DNA of 64,000 nt, taken from Anastrepha obliqua. Its lineage: Eukaryota > Arthropoda > Insecta > Diptera > Tephritidae. Positions 1 through 11,830 of the stretch are shown one piece after another (within the stretch, counting starts at the first letter, position 1; the number at the start of each line of letters is the position of its first letter). A program made the position numbers and the translations under genes. Where the stretch lies: NCBI RefSeq assembly GCF_027943255.1, contig NC_072895.1, positions 82,028,001 through 82,092,000 on the forward strand, read 5' to 3'. The notes under the pieces were generated by a model. It did not search any database and was not told where the DNA came from. It saw only the letters and a program-made list of their open reading frames with translations.

Positions 1-2
1 CA

Positions 3-425
3 CTGAACACATTAAAATCATCCATTGCTTCACATTATCATGCTTTAGCCGAAAGAAGATGGAAGCAAATAACTACATGTATTACAACAAAAAACACATG
101 GCCGTCATACAAAATCCAAAGGACGAATGACCTGCTAGGATGTTCCCGGCCAAACATTTCACGTATCACTGCAACGCTTACAGGACATTGAAAAGTAGGG
201 GGTCATGCAGCTAGACTCAATCTACCCTTCAATCCTATCTGTAGAAGCTGTCAAGCGGAAGGGGCGAAGGAAAGTCTTTTCCATTATTTATGTGAATGTC
301 CGGGACTAGCCAGGACACGACTCCGATCCTTCGGTAAGCCTTTCCTACAGCAAATTAAGGAGATCTCAGACATCGAGATAAAGGATTTGCTGCTATACTT
401 GGACCTCACTAAATGGATCTGACTT
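3..425 (+). pseudogene. C-terminal end of an RNase-H-type LINE polymerase ORF (5'-truncated)
   Basis: An open frame enters from the left edge and stops with TGA near 422. It reads through a tryptophan- and asparagine-rich stretch, then a Cys-rich tail of the form CRSC-x11-H-x4-C-x-CP (about 222-305), which closes the ORF2 product of I/R1-group non-LTR retrotransposons. A stop codon near 195 breaks the frame once, so it is decayed. ORF2 encodes endonuclease, reverse transcriptase and RNase H; only the tail after RNase H lies in the window. The short A-rich 3' UTR and the CAA repeat at 501-524 follow directly. The class is well supported; the exact clade is not. Confidence 0.72.
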
Positions 426-500
426 GGAAACAAAAAAAGAACCAAAAAAAAACATCATCACACTAATTAGGAGCATTTCAGTGGAAATGTTCAACCACCT

Positions 501-524
501 CAACAACAACAACAACAACAACAA
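501..524 (+). repeat. (CAA)8 tail of the LINE
   Basis: Eight perfect CAA units lie about 80 bases after the LINE stop codon. Short tandem tails (TAA or CAA type) are usual 3' ends of I-group LINEs, so this probably marks the element's 3' terminus. It could also be an unrelated microsatellite. Confidence 0.65.
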
Positions 525-525
525 G

Positions 526-997
526 CTTTAATAGTTTGCGCCGCTTTCTTATTAAACAAACAAATATGCTTTTCAAAATACAACATATTTCTTCCTTCCT
601 CTGCATTAGTAAAAATACTTGTTTCCTTTCCTGGAATTGTCAATAGATCGACAAGGCAATATCTCACTGAGGGTAATTTTAGAAAATTGGTATTAAAAAA
701 AATCAAATAAAAATTAACTCTATTTTCTAACTTTTGGTGTGGCCTAATGAGAAGTTTGTACTAGATGTTATGGTTTATTTTGAATACTTCTTCTTTTCCA
801 CTTCAACCCATACATCCTCATTTTTATTCTTCAAGAAGCACTGTTACGTTACGCAAAGTGTGTAATATATTTCCCTGCATTAAGTGAGTATTTTACTAGT
901 GAAGTAGATAAATAAAAATTATATATTTATATATTTATATATTTAGCATTTATTTTTTTTATAATAATTATTTCAATCAAATGGAAATTGGGCTATT
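526..997. other. AT-rich spacer, no gene seen
   Basis: No coding signal was recognised. An (ATATTT)n-like run sits near 920-947. The sequence is otherwise unique-looking and AT-rich. Confidence 0.5.
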
Positions 998-1330
998 GTG
1001 GAATCGGTAAAGGCGACTAAAGTGGTATGGCCAAGAAATGTGGGACTACACAATGGAATGCAACGGATATTAAACAGGCTATGGATATTAAAGGCAGCTA
1101 GAAACAGTAATATGGATATTCTATCGGCCTCAAGAATACTTAGTGTTCCGCACACTACTTTTCTGCACATGTCGAGAAGCGGAAACTCCGTTGCAGCGCT
1201 TCTGTCCACTAAATGTGGTCGAGCTCCAGCTTTAGCTGGAGGTATTAAAAATCAGCTATTACGATATTTACTGGAGATAGAGTTTGTTGGCTATTTACTG
1301 GTAGAACAAGCTATAATAAATTATTCGTCA
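998..1330 (+). pseudogene. N-terminal fragment of a pogo-like transposase (psq-type helix-turn-helix)
   Basis: The translated stretch has the pipsqueak/CENP-B-type HTH pattern of pogo/Tigger transposases: an acidic MDIL...ASRILSVPHTTF helix pair, a short linker (SGN), a GRAPAL-like proline and glycine motif, and then a second helical segment ending LLEIEFVGYLL. This half binds the terminal repeats of the element; the DDE catalytic domain is missing. A weak continuation (FKIAGLK, near 1395) may be the CENP-B half-domain. No TIRs were found around it, so it is a relic. A host psq-domain gene is possible but unlikely without further exons. Confidence 0.5.
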
Positions 1331-1479
1331 ATTTTTTTTATCCTTGCCATATTATTTCCCATCAAGTTCTTTCTCATATTTTTTTAATATCTTTAAGATT
1401 GCTGGACTAAAGTGATGGCATGTAAGTCAAAGACTTGTAGAATATTGTCGACTGGGTTTAATTAAAATCGAGTACAATT

Positions 1480-2135
1480 TTTCTGTATTTTGGGCGCAAA
1501 ACAAATCACCGAATACATGGAGATGTCCACGCTCTACGTTTTTATGCGCAAGAAAAACAACAAATTGGACAACAAACACCTAGCAAAGGATGTACTTCGT
1601 ATAAGTATGTGGATGACAGTGCTGACATACATCGCATACTAATAATAAAATCGATGAAAATTAGGACTTATAAATTGTCTATGCATGCAATTAATTTTTC
1701 TAAAAGTATTTTGTTTTCTTAAACTTTGCTAAATCATGCTAAACCTTTAAAAAATATATCCTGTTTTGGATGTCCTAAAAAGAACGCCCCTGCAGGAAAA
1801 AGCTAAACTAGCTAGTTCAGAAACTGGTATTTAATAAAAGAAATCATACTAGTTCGTCATTGACTTAAATATGATACTATCAGAAGCAAAATTATCAATT
1901 TTCCTGCAAACTAGTTGATTGTTTTTTAGATAAGAAAGCTTAAGACTCGTCCATAGATGCAGTAAATCATACTGACGATTATAGTGAAGTCGTCGAACTC
2001 TACAAAATACTTAATAAAGAGGTGGGGTACTCCAAAACCGTTCTATAAAGGTGTGCATTGTTTTTGATCATAGAAAAAAAAGAAAAAAAGTGTAGAGTAT
2101 TGAGTTTATCTCTCACAGATTTCTGCAATAAGGAG
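1480..2135. other. Unassigned intergenic stretch
   Basis: No coding homology was recognised. The motif ACTAGTT recurs several times (1850-1915), as it also does near 16630, which suggests a small unclassified repeat. No TIR pair was found. Confidence 0.4.
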
Positions 2136-2139
2136 TCTG

Positions 2140-2790
2140 CTTTAGCATGCTTTCAGATAAACATCCTAAAACCTTGGTTAGCGCTGAGAACATTAGAGAA
2201 GTTGCTAAGGATATCGGCAAATCGGTTGGCTTATGCCATGCAATCTTTTCAGAAATTTTGGGCATGAAGCATTTGACTGCGAAGTACATTCTAAAATTGC
2301 TGAATTTTGACTAAAAGACACGTCGCATGAGCATTGCAGAGGAGTTGTTGAAGGACGTCAACGATGATCGAGATTTGCTTAAAAGGGTCATAACTAGTGA
2401 CGAATCATGGCCCAATCGTCCCAATAGAAGAGTCCAGAAGAGCCAACACCACAAGGTCGCACGGTAAATAAGGGGTATTACCTTGAAATTATGCACCGTT
2501 TGCTTGAAGCAATAAGAAAAAAAAAACGCCCGGAATAGTGAAAAAATGCCTGCTCACTCACCTTTAGTTGTGAGAGATTATTTGGCCGTTTTCATGCCTT
2601 AGCCAACGTATTCATCCGATTTGGCCCCCTGCGCCTTTTTACTATTCCTGAAGGCTGAAGAGACCCATGAAAGGACGAGATAAACACCGAATCACTGAGA
2701 GAACTCAAGTACATACCAAAAAGTGCATATCAGAACTGCTTCAAGGATTGGAAAAAACGCTGGCACAAGTGTATTATGTGTGAGGGGACT
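2140..2790 (+). pseudogene. Degenerate mariner-type transposase
   Basis: Reading across frames shows, in order, an HTH-like segment (about 2170-2265), the phrase LTAKYI.KLLNFD (about 2275-2310), an EELLKDVNDDRDLLKRVITSDES block holding the first catalytic Asp (about 2340-2408), and YSSDLAPCAFLLF (about 2610-2645) at the third catalytic site, where the usual D/F context is damaged. These belong to the SETMAR-like mariners that keep YSPDLAPCDFFLF. Several stops, frameshifts and a large internal deletion between sites one and three make it inactive. No clear TIRs were found. Confidence 0.65.
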
Positions 2791-2799
2791 ACTTTGAAG

Positions 2800-4480
2800 G
2801 AGATTATTATTATTTTTTTTTAATTTTTTATTGCAACTCTTTCATAAATATTTACAAGTGACTAACAAGCAACTTAATTTTGATAACATAACACAATTTT
2901 CACTCTTCATGACATAAAGCATTTCTATGGAGGTATGAAATCGCTAGGTTAAGTGCGTCTGAGCCTTCGTATTAATCCGTTGGTTTCAATTAAATTAAGT
3001 GCTTATTCATTGATGTGGTTTATTAGTCTTTATTTAGACTTTGAAGGAGATAAAATAGAAATTGAGGAATAAATCAATATTGAACGGGTAGTTCAACTGG
3101 TCTATTCTGATGCACGGCCAGCCGATTGCCATTTTCTAGGACACCGCCCTGTTAAAAATACTGACGTGGAAGAAAGGCAGAACACGAGGAGTTGAGGAGA
3201 GAATTGGTAGCGGACTAGTTTATAGTTCGGGCTTTTTCCTGCAGGGACAACGCATTCGTATACGCACACCCACACACAAACACTTCATATTTCCTTTGGC
3301 CGTGCACATTCATCTGCTTAATCGTATAGTTTGTTGGCATTATGTACGCCTGCAAGTATGCCAAGATTTATTAAGTAGGCGTTTAGTCCCGTCGGCACCA
3401 TATATCATTTTCAATTTCGACTATTCCTCGGGCTATGGAAACGCGTTCGAATGTTGGTTGTTGTTCGCAGTGGTTATTGTTCGAAGACTATTTGTGCATA
3501 TAAAGTGGGTGTGGCCAAACAGATAAACATACAATAAAGTTCAAAGCCGAAGTAGAAGTCATTGATTTGCGCATCTGTAAGTGCGTATGTATGTATGTCT
3601 ACCAATAAATATAAGTTCGTGCGACAAATTGCTAACGCATTGTTGAGCAAATCGCAAAATATAAGCAAAAATAGCAGAATTAGTGGGCAAATCTCAAAAT
3701 ATATAAGGAAAAATATGTACATATAAAACAGCATAAAAAAAGAGAAGAATGGAAGCGTGGCAATGACTTACAGTATATTAAGGTTAGTGAGGCATTTTCT
3801 GCAAATTTTCTGGAATTTTTTTTGCTTTAATTCAAACTTACAACCAGTTTTAATGACCTTCCGCCTACAAGCAACGGCACAATACATTTTTCCGGTTTCT
3901 CTTTTGTGTGGCTTTCACTTTGTCCAATTTTTTTCTTTGATGGCGGCAAATGAAATTGGCTGAAAATTATTGGGGTGTCATCGATATTGTCGAAAGATTT
4001 ATATGTTCATTGAACTGGGCAGAATTTAAGTCAATTGGCATTTCAATTAATGCCTTCAAGATATTTGTTTAGCAGCGGTACTCTGCATTCAACATAAGAC
4101 TAATTTATTTAGGGGTATCCTTGCAAGCGTTTCATGAGCTAAAGAGTTAGAATTGGTTATATATATGCCGTATTTACTCGCTGGAACAATGTTGTTATCT
4201 ATAATACTTAAATTTACATTAATTGTTTTTTTTTTTATCAGAAGTGTAAACAGTACTTATTAATTCGTATTCAAAAGGCAATTACTTTTCCATCTACGAA
4301 AACCAATTAAGCGGAAGTTTTGATTTTCTTGGTTTCATTGGGCAGTAAAAGCAATATTTTGACTGGAATATTGGGTTTGCAGAAAGGTGCGCGCACACAC
4401 AAAAGCACATTCCAATGCGGCTTTCTCAGCAAAATTTAGAGCGCTTTCGAAAGGATAAATAGCAGGTCAACTTATACCTA
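2800..4480. other. Unassigned intergenic DNA
   Basis: No recognisable gene. Short microsatellites occur (TATG near 3584-3597, CA-rich runs near 3265 and 4393). Short open frames here have no motif and no composition that suggests coding. Confidence 0.5.
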
Positions 4481-4484
4481 CCGG

Positions 4485-5720
4485 AAGATGGGATTGGGGT
4501 CAGTAATACACATTACCCTGGCAAATGATTATCTTTCTAGAAACATCAAATTGAGAGTGATCGCGAACTACTCCCACAGCGATCATCAGGCTATCAAAGT
4601 GGACGTTGCCGAAAGGAGGAATAAGTCCAGAGTGGAAGGACAAAAAGCTTATAGCGAAGTCCTTCAGTACATAATTGAGTAATTTCAACTCACAGCAGGT
4701 GCAGCTGAGTATAGAACGAAACTCCTGGTAGATGGACTACGAGAAGCTAGTGACGCGTTCATGTCCTGGCGAGTTGTACGCAAACACATATTTCCATGCT
4801 ATTGGTGGAACGAGAAAATCAATCTACTGATATCAAACTGCCTCCGCGCTAGACGTAAGATGCAGCGCATCGAGGGAGATCTGATTGTGCTGACAACGTT
4901 CGAGATTTCAGATCAGCAAGGCATCATTAAAAACAACCATAAAAATTAGCAAAAAAGAAGGTTTTAAGAAACTTTGCGAAGACGCTGATATCAACACCTG
5001 CGTCACTGCTCACCGGGTGGTACCAAAAAAAACACAAAGAGCAAAAATGAGTCCTCAAATTACTTGCCCAAAATATTATATTACAACTCATTTTTCTCAA
5101 AGATCTGAAAATGTATTGCCTTGTATTACTGAAGGGAAACTCCAAGCGGCGTGCAATTAAATTCAGTTTCAGAAAGCTCCAGGCCCGCATGGCATACCAA
5201 ATAGGGTCTTGAAAATGGAGATTTTTAAGCGTTTGAGCTGCATTGAAAATCTGCCTAAATGAAGGAACTTTCCCAAAGAGGTGGAGAATGCAAACCATTG
5301 TGCTTTTACTCAAACGAAATAAAGAGTCTGCTGAGCCCGCAGCTTATCAACTGACATGCTTACTAGATACAATGGGGAAAATTTTCGAAAGAATTATATG
5401 CGACAGGCTATCATCTTTCGCTGAAGATAAAGGTATTATTTTTCCTTATACCAGTTCGGCTTCAGAAAGTCCCGCTCAACAGTGGATGCTATCAAATGCG
5501 TGAAATTAGCAGCAGAAGCCACGTGAAAAAAGTATTTTGCGCTGTGGTAACTCTGGGCGTTAGCAACGCTTTCAACACAGTGAGCTGGCAGCGTATAATA
5601 GAAACTCTCATAAAAGTAGAGACTTCTAGTTATATTATCAAAACAATTGGAAGCTATTTTTCGGACTGCATACTGAGGTTTAGAACTGGAGAAGACCTTT
5701 ATTATGCATTATTTTATTTA
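4485..5720 (+). pseudogene. R1-like LINE ORF2 remnant (endonuclease end plus reverse transcriptase start)
   Basis: The segment at 4488-4680 matches the end of an apurinic-type LINE endonuclease (GLGSVIHITLA, then SHSDHQAI with the catalytic SDH triplet). It is followed by the linker region (CYWWNEKIN, CLRARR) and by reverse transcriptase: IFKR-like helices near 5235-5300, PAAYQLTCLLDTMGKIFERII (about 5335-5395), and a degenerate finger/palm around 5550-5690 (VSNAFNTVSW, SYFSDCILRF) where the first palm Asp is replaced (GVSNAFN for the usual DV.NAFN). At least three frame changes and many stops break it. The YxDD box and everything after are missing. R1/LOA-like clade is inferred from the endonuclease ending. 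Confidence 0.7.
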
Positions 5721-5784
5721 ATAATAATTTCTTGTATTTTGCATTTGCTCCCTATAACAAATGCTTGACATTTTTTTATAAAGG

Positions 5785-6345
5785 ATGATCAAGGGTGTCG
5801 GATTTTAAATTGAAATAAAATAACAGAAATTCCAGTTGATTGGGAAATCTGTATTATTTTTGTGCAGAATTATTCATGAGATTTAGTTTAAAGATAATAC
5901 CATTCGTACGTAATTCGCTGGAGGACTACGGTAGATCTTTAGTGAATAACTTTAGCAATGTGGACTTCCAATGCCTCACTTGAAGCTGGTTTATCTACAA
6001 AACATTTAGAGTTTACATATCCACACAAATAAAAGTTCGAAGGTCAAACAAAAGCCAATCCACTGGTCCGAGACACGTTCTCACCGAAACGTCGATGAAG
6101 TAAATCCACTGTTTGACGGGCTGTAGGCCAAGTAGCGCCGTCTTGCTGGAACTAAATGTTGTAGAGATTACGAATTTGAATTCGTCATCAAAAAGTCGCT
6201 TAACAATGCGCAATAGCTTTCGCCACTCACTGTTACATTGAAGCCAACCTCGTCTATGAAGAACTATAGGCCAATGATTCCTCTAGCCCATAGGTCGCAC
6301 TAAACGGTTGTTTTCAATGAATGTAATGGTTTCAGAACGCTCTTG
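5785..6345 (-). pseudogene. Decayed ITm (IS630-Tc1-mariner) transposase
   Basis: Read on the minus strand there are scattered blocks of the ITm catalytic domain: GIIGL.FFIDE...VTVSGESY (about 6275-6205), a frame-shifted FQQDGAT-HTA block (about 6170-6130), then ENVS/RTSDWI (about 6090-6050) and FLFVWICKL, corresponding to the PLDFFLWGYVKS block with the third acidic residue lost (about 6030-6005). Frame changes between blocks and many stops make it old. It abuts the RTE fragment at 6395. No TIRs were clearly identified. Confidence 0.55.
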
Positions 6346-6394
6346 AGTCCAAAAAGATAATTTTTCTTATCGACATAGCCCAAAATGGGCCTAA

Positions 6395-6990
6395 TCCTCT
6401 TCTTCATCTTAATTGACGCGATAACCGCTTACGCGATTTTGGCCGAGTCTAACAAAGTGCGCCAGTCCGTTTTTTCACGTGCTAGCCGGCGCCAGTTGGA
6501 CACACCAAGTGAAGTTAAGTCCTTCTCTGCCTCATCTGTCTAACGCAGAAGAGGCCTTTCTCTTCCTCTGCCACCACCAGCTGGTACCGCATCGAATACT
6601 CTCAGAGCCAGAGCATTTGTATCCATTCGTGCGACATGACCCAGCCAGCGTAGCCGCTGGATCTTTACTCGTCGTGCAATGCCTGTGCCGTCGTAAAGCT
6701 TACACAGTTCATAGTTCCATCGCTTGCGATATTCGCCGTCGCCAACGTGCAAAGGTCCAAAAATCTTACGCAGAATCTTTCTCCAAGCGTCGCTTCATCG
6801 AATGTTGTTATCGTACAAGCTTCTGCGCCATACGTAAGGACGGGCATGATGAGAGCCTTGTAGAATGTTAGTTTTGCTCGTCGAGAAAGGACTTTACTAC
6901 ACAGTTGTCTACTTAGCCCAAACTAGCACTTGTTGGCAAGAGAGATTCTTCGTTGGATTTGTAGGCGTTGATGAAGCGTAAGTTTTTCCA
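6395..6990 (-). pseudogene. RTE-like LINE 3' end, copy 1
   Basis: Minus-strand frames encode the reverse-transcriptase C-terminal part and the conserved ending of an insect RTE-like element: PVLTYGAEA.T (near 6845), ATLGE, LHVGDGEYRKRW, IQRLRWLGHVARMDTNA (near 6650), and VPAGGGRGR (near 6580). The 3' UTR (6395-6480) has the signature GCGATAACCGC-TTAC...AACAAAG, shared with the copies at 10.2, 26.4/29.4 and 53.4 kb. The copy is 5'-truncated near 6990 and carries frameshifts. In such elements this region follows the RT thumb; its role is not established. Confidence 0.75.
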
Positions 6991-7034
6991 CGATGAAATG
7001 TCAATGAATACTGAAAAAAAGTATGTATTTATTA

Positions 7035-7894
7035 TAGAGTGGGCCATGTAAAATTTGTTTTTTGAATCGGCTATAAAAAAAAACTAATCAATATTTTTCC
7101 AAACTTTTTTTTTATTTTGAAGATTGACCATTGTCATTTATGAATGAAAAATAATATCGTTCAAATGACTGCCACGACTGGCTTTACAGTAGGCCATTCG
7201 ATCAACCCAATTTTTAAGCACATTTTCGATTGTTTGGGCTCCAATTTCATGAATGGCAACTTCGATTTCGTGTTTTAAAGCATCAATCGTCTCTGGATGG
7301 TTCGCATAGCATTTGTCCTTAACGGCTCCCCACAAAAAATAGTCCAACGGGCTTAAATCACAGCTCCGAGGCGGCCTATTGATATCGCAATTTCGGCTGA
7401 TTATTCGGTTTTCAAAAACGGTAGCCAAAAGTTCGAGTGTAACTTTGGCAGTGTGACAAGTTGCACCGTCCTGTTGAAACAAAAACTCGTTGAGCATGTC
7501 ATGGTAACGCTCGCCATTTACTGTAACCGCGGCTCCTCGCTCATTTTCCGAAAAAAATGGCCCAATGATGCCGCCAGACCAAAAACCGCACCAAACAGTG
7601 ACTCGTTGTGGATGCATTTGTTTCTCTACAGTAACGTGTGGATTTTCTGAGACCCAAATCCGACAATTTTGCTTATTGACGTAGCCACCGATGTGAAAAT
7701 CAGAAAACAAGAAGAAGACTCACCACTTTGGAAATAGGTTTTGAATATTTCCCAATTTTGTTTAAGCGTATAGCGTCCCATTTCGTAAATGTCGAGCCTT
7801 TAAGTAAATTATGAACACATTTGACATGTCATTTGTGTTACCATTCTCAAAAACATAGGTGGTTCAAAAAGCAAACGCTATATGGCCCACCCTG
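7035..7894 (-). mobile_element. Complete, internally deleted ITm element with TIRs and TA duplication
   Basis: The ends are inverted copies: TAGAGTGGGCCATGTAAAAT at 7035 and, reversed, CAGGGTGGGCCATATAGCG ending at 7894. Similarity continues inside (TTTGTTTTTTGAATCGG against TTTGCTTTTTGAACC). A TA lies on each side (7033-7034 and 7895-7896), the target duplication of the ITm superfamily. The 860-bp length is too short for an intact transposase. The internal deletion is identical to that of the copy at 48061-48812, so this is a member of a non-autonomous lineage. An active relative elsewhere would be needed to move it. Confidence 0.88.
7138..7781 (-). pseudogene. ITm transposase with the N-terminal half deleted
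   Basis: The original ATG is probably at 7781-7779, followed by GRYTLKQNWE and a short HTH start (to about 7715). Sequence then jumps, out of frame, to [18 protein letters not shown], deleting roughly 140 residues that include most of the DNA-binding domain and part of the first catalytic site (usual SDEAHF reads SDF). The remainder to 7138 is open: [29 protein letters not shown] with the second Asp, SPLDYFLWGAVKDK with the third acidic position as D, and the family ending RGSHLNDIIFHS. Not functional as a transposase, but unusually well preserved in its C-terminal half. Confidence 0.82.
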
Positions 7895-7899
7895 TAGTT

Positions 7900-10240
7900 T
7901 AACAGTAGTCTCGCGTGATCTGTCGGAAAACCCCTATTAGAAGAAGTATCCCCTTATGGAAACAGAAACATCCAACACCGTCAGCAAAAAAAGTTAGGAA
8001 TGTAAATAATTCTAATTTCTGAGAATATCTTCAGAACGGTAGTTATAAAAGCTACTGTCTTTGTATCACAAAATTAATTACATCACTGTACTATTTTAGT
8101 TATAATTTTAATATTTTTTTAAATAAAGGAATGCTTGGAATCCGCATATTACGATTGCTTACATGCATAAGATTATTATTTCTATTTACCAAATGCAAGC
8201 TATTGAATTCTAAAATTACACTATTTTGACTGCAACAACAATAATCACACTGCTTATTGAAAACATGTTAATGCGCTATCAGACAAATATAATACACGAT
8301 AATATTGTATTTGTTGATTTAGCTAAATTTCTCTTTGCCACAAAATTTAATCATCTTAAGCCAGCGAATCAACAAGCATGCGCCGCTCTGATATTCCAAA
8401 TACAAATACACTGGTATTAACATAAGGCTTTTCAACAAAAATATTTTATTTAGCAGCAACCCTCTTTTGCATTCACAACATTTGAAATTATCGCGCTTCA
8501 CGCCTGAGTGTATGCTACACTCACTTTGCGAATGCAGATACATGCACACATGCACATTCATTTAAGTCAGTATGCATGTGTGCAACTATCCACTTTGGCG
8601 AAAATTTAACCCGAACTGGCATAACAACAAATTATTATTATTATCAGTTCGAGGCATGCAAAACATAATAAAAGCAAACGCAAAAACAACAATAATTGAA
8701 GCAGCACTAATATCCACAATAGCAACAACAACAACGATCACACTGATGTGCGGCTGAATTGCTTTGCTTTTTCTGCTACTCATTAAAAACGCACTTCGAA
8801 TTTAATTTCAGCTCATTTTTCGTGCAATCGGGTCACTGATACGTCCCGTTGGGCGGCTCAACTCACATGGCCATACATACACACATACATACATGCACGC
8901 AACAGCCGTCATTATGCTAATGTTTTTCCGATGTTTTCAGTTTCATTTGCCCCCATGCGCCTGTATGCGCACATATTTATTTATACCAACATTTTTGTTG
9001 TTGTCGCCATCAGCGCAGTGTTATGACTGTTGTAGCTGCGGTTTTTATGCTTTGGTTAATTGTGGTCTCATAAAATGGCACCAATGCGCTCTGTAAAAAC
9101 ACGAAGCGCTGATAAAATTTACAATTTTTGCTGAATTTGTGTGCACACACCCACACAGACACATACTAACACGCACATACACCTACAATCATACTCCGGA
9201 CATACTAAAAATAAACTATTCTGCCAGTCAGACACTCCACATGCCCAACGCCGAAGCGCTGCGAAGTGATGGTGGTGGTTGCCGGCGAAAAATACATTTT
9301 ACATGAAAATTTAATCACATTCACGCACACAACCACACACGCATACACTCGCCCTCAGTCACTCACGCATGCATTCATACCTCGATAGCTGTCAGTGCTT
9401 TGGCGCTGCATTTTATGCTCCGCTTTGGCGCTGTTGTCTAATTTGGAAATTATGAATATAACGCAGACAAATTCGCAGTGAATGCACCTCGCTGCACTAC
9501 CCACCGACATGCGCTGATGATAATTGCAAGCTTTATTCCCACAGTATGCCCACCGCAACACCTCTAATGTCATCCGCTGTGTGCTTTGAGCCAATTTCAA
9601 ATGTCCAGTGCCGCTTCAGTGTTCCATAACCGGTTTCATTACTTGTTTGTTGTTATTTTTACTGTTATTTTTACTATATTACATTTACGTACCATGCTTT
9701 TGTTGTTTTTAAGTTTGCCATTGCACTTTACTGTCGCTAGTGCTTTAATGGCTTAACTGTAAATAGAGACAGTATTTTGCTTTGAAATATATACACACAC
9801 ACATACACTAATCCTTGGATATTTATAATACTTTGTATTGGTTGTTATTGGCCAATATTTTGGTTGTTAATACGTTTTGCAGGACATCCCAGAGCATTTT
9901 GGTCGCAGCACTTAACAATCACCAGGCTGCTTCCACTAAACAAAATAAATATTAAAAACTGAATTTAAGTAAATTTTCAGCTAATTATTTATACAAAATT
10001 TATTTTTCAGAGAGGGCGGCTTTAAAAGGCAACGAGAAGAAAACGACGTTCGATTCCTATGAAAACTTTTTTGCCAATAACAAGTGCAAATTTATTCCTA
10101 CCAGATGAGGACTCAGAGTAGAGTTAATTAAAGGACTTTAAACTTTCAAAGTACTAAATTTTGAAAAAATTATATTAACTCCACGACATTAATATCAGAC
10201 GAAATAAAATATTTCCAGCTATGAGAAAAATTGTTCACCT
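7900..10240. other. Intergenic DNA with simple repeats
   Basis: No gene was recognised. Microsatellite-like tracts include ACATACATAC near 8873-8898, CA/ACAC runs at 9140-9185, 9325-9350 and 9788-9810, and ACAACAACAACA near 8723-8735. The composition looks like single-copy dipteran intergenic or intronic sequence. Confidence 0.5.
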
Positions 10241-10244
10241 TTTA

Positions 10245-10618
10245 CTTCTTCGTCTTCTTCATGGGCGCGATAGCCACGTAAGTGATTTTGGCCAAGTTTA
10301 ACAAAACGCGCCAGCCGCTTCCCTCTCGGGCTATCCACGTCACTGGATCTTTATTCGCTGCGCTATATCTATGTCGTCGTAAAGCTCATACAGTTCAATG
10401 TTCCATCGCTTGCGATAATCGCCGTCACTAACGTGCAAAGGTCCAAAAATCTTCCGCAGAATCTTTCTCTGAAACAATTCAAGCATCGGTTCATCAGATG
10501 CTGCCATCGTCCACGCTTCTGCGCCATATGTAGAACGGGCATGATGAGAGCTTTGTAGAGTGTTAGTTTTGTTCGTCGAGAAAGGACTTTACTACTCAAT
10601 TGCCTACTTAATCCAAAC
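10245..10618 (-). pseudogene. RTE-like LINE 3' end, copy 2
   Basis: Minus-strand homology to the other RTE copies covers the stretch from the 3' UTR signature (GGCGCGATAGCCACGTAAG near 10264) up to KLTLYKALIMPVL (10575-10530), AEAWTM and FGPLHV (near 10440). The block after FGPLHV is shortened: most of the RLRWLGHVVRMD...GGRGR region is deleted between about 10320 and 10350. It is cut on its 5' side by the TIR element that starts at 10624. Frameshifts are present. Confidence 0.7.
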
Positions 10619-10729
10619 CTTAACCTTCTACGAGGGCTGAAATTCAAATTTTTTGGCATAAATTAGAAGGAGTGATACTAGGCCATTGAAATTTCGCATA
10701 CAGGTTATATATGACTTAGTTAAGAAAAA

Positions 10730-10936
10730 TTCCAAGAATGGATGAAATCGGTCATTCCCCAGGGGTACCTCCCTTGGACCTATAGTAAAAATTTTTGAAT
10801 TTCAGCTCCAAAAATTGCGATATCTTAACGAAAATTGGTAAATATGTTATTCTCGTAATACGCATCGACGATTCCAAAAATAGTTGAAATCGGCCAGTCT
10901 ATAGGAGTGCCTCCCTTGGACCTATAGTAAAAATTT
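10730..10936 (+). repeat. Two direct copies of a 66-bp block inside the TIR element
   Basis: A block at 10730-10795 recurs at 10871-10936; both contain ATTCCAARAAT, GAAATCGG and then CTCCCTTGGACCTATAGTAA. The 141-bp spacing places both near the left end of the element. Repeated subterminal motifs are often transposase-binding sites; that role is inference. Confidence 0.75.
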
Positions 10937-11394
10937 GGTTTTATAAAATGAAAAATTTGCATATGATAGGCAAAAGTGGTCAAATAGTTTTATTATCCAA
11001 ATATTTATACATATGTTTTTACTGAAACAATTATTTTTATATTATAATAACAGTAACTGTACATCTGAAATGAGAGAGAAGTTACAGAATTATCAAATTC
11101 ACTTGAATATAATATAAAAAGTTATATGTACCAAGCAAATCATTCGAAATCACAGTCTTCCGTATCTAAAACTAAAGCGTTCTCCACAACGTCTGCTTCC
11201 GATATATCGGAATTAGAATTATCCGACTCGTATTCTGATCACCCTGGCAACTGGTTGAAAATTTGAAGCTCACTTGAAGGTGCAAGCAATTGTATTACTT
11301 CTTCTGGCAGCTTCTCTCTTCTCCGATATTTTTCTCTAGCGGATAAAGACAAGAAGGGGGTCTAAAGAATCCATTGCTCTATTGAAAACATCAG

Positions 11395-11830
11395 TCATTA
11401 TATTTTTTCTTGTATTTTTCTTGCACGTGCGATGCGATCTCTCTTGTATAATTTATTTCGAGCTTCTGACGCATTTTCACCAAAACAACCAACAGGAATT
11501 ACGCAATTTTCTATAATCTGTGAGCCGTGAATTAATATTTTATGAACAGGGTTTTTCAAAATCATTCTCAGAAATTTCAATAATAGTTATTGCGGAAACC
11601 CACTGGGGGTATTTCTCTTTAAATCTATTAACCATACGATTACATTTTGATAATTTTTCGCTAACATATGCTAATAAATTTTGTATTTTTTTCTTATTTC
11701 ATCTTTTTCCTTTAAACTTAACTCATTAGTAATAATTTTTTGAAAAACCCAATCCAAAACAACATTAGTTTTGCGATCGCCCTCTATCCAAACTCCAAGC
11801 ATTTCTTCGTATTGGAATTTAAAGGTTGCT
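11395..11830 (-). pseudogene. Decayed ORF of the unrecognised TIR element
   Basis: The minus strand from 11830 to about 11570 reads as a fairly long lysine-, glutamate- and asparagine-rich protein stretch: FQYEEMLGVWIEGDRKTNV, VLDWVFQKIITNELSL, LLAYVSEKLSKCNRMVNRF, YPQWVSAITI. It then changes frame into a second open piece (11580-11398, beginning MKFLRMILKNP). The pattern looks like a real, helical protein that has lost its frame; no zinc knuckle or acidic catalytic triad was recognised. It could be the N-terminal or middle part of the element's transposase. Function unknown. Confidence 0.4.

Noticed and set aside
501..524. CRISPR-like or satellite repeat
   Set aside because: A plain trinucleotide run next to a LINE stop; no spacers.
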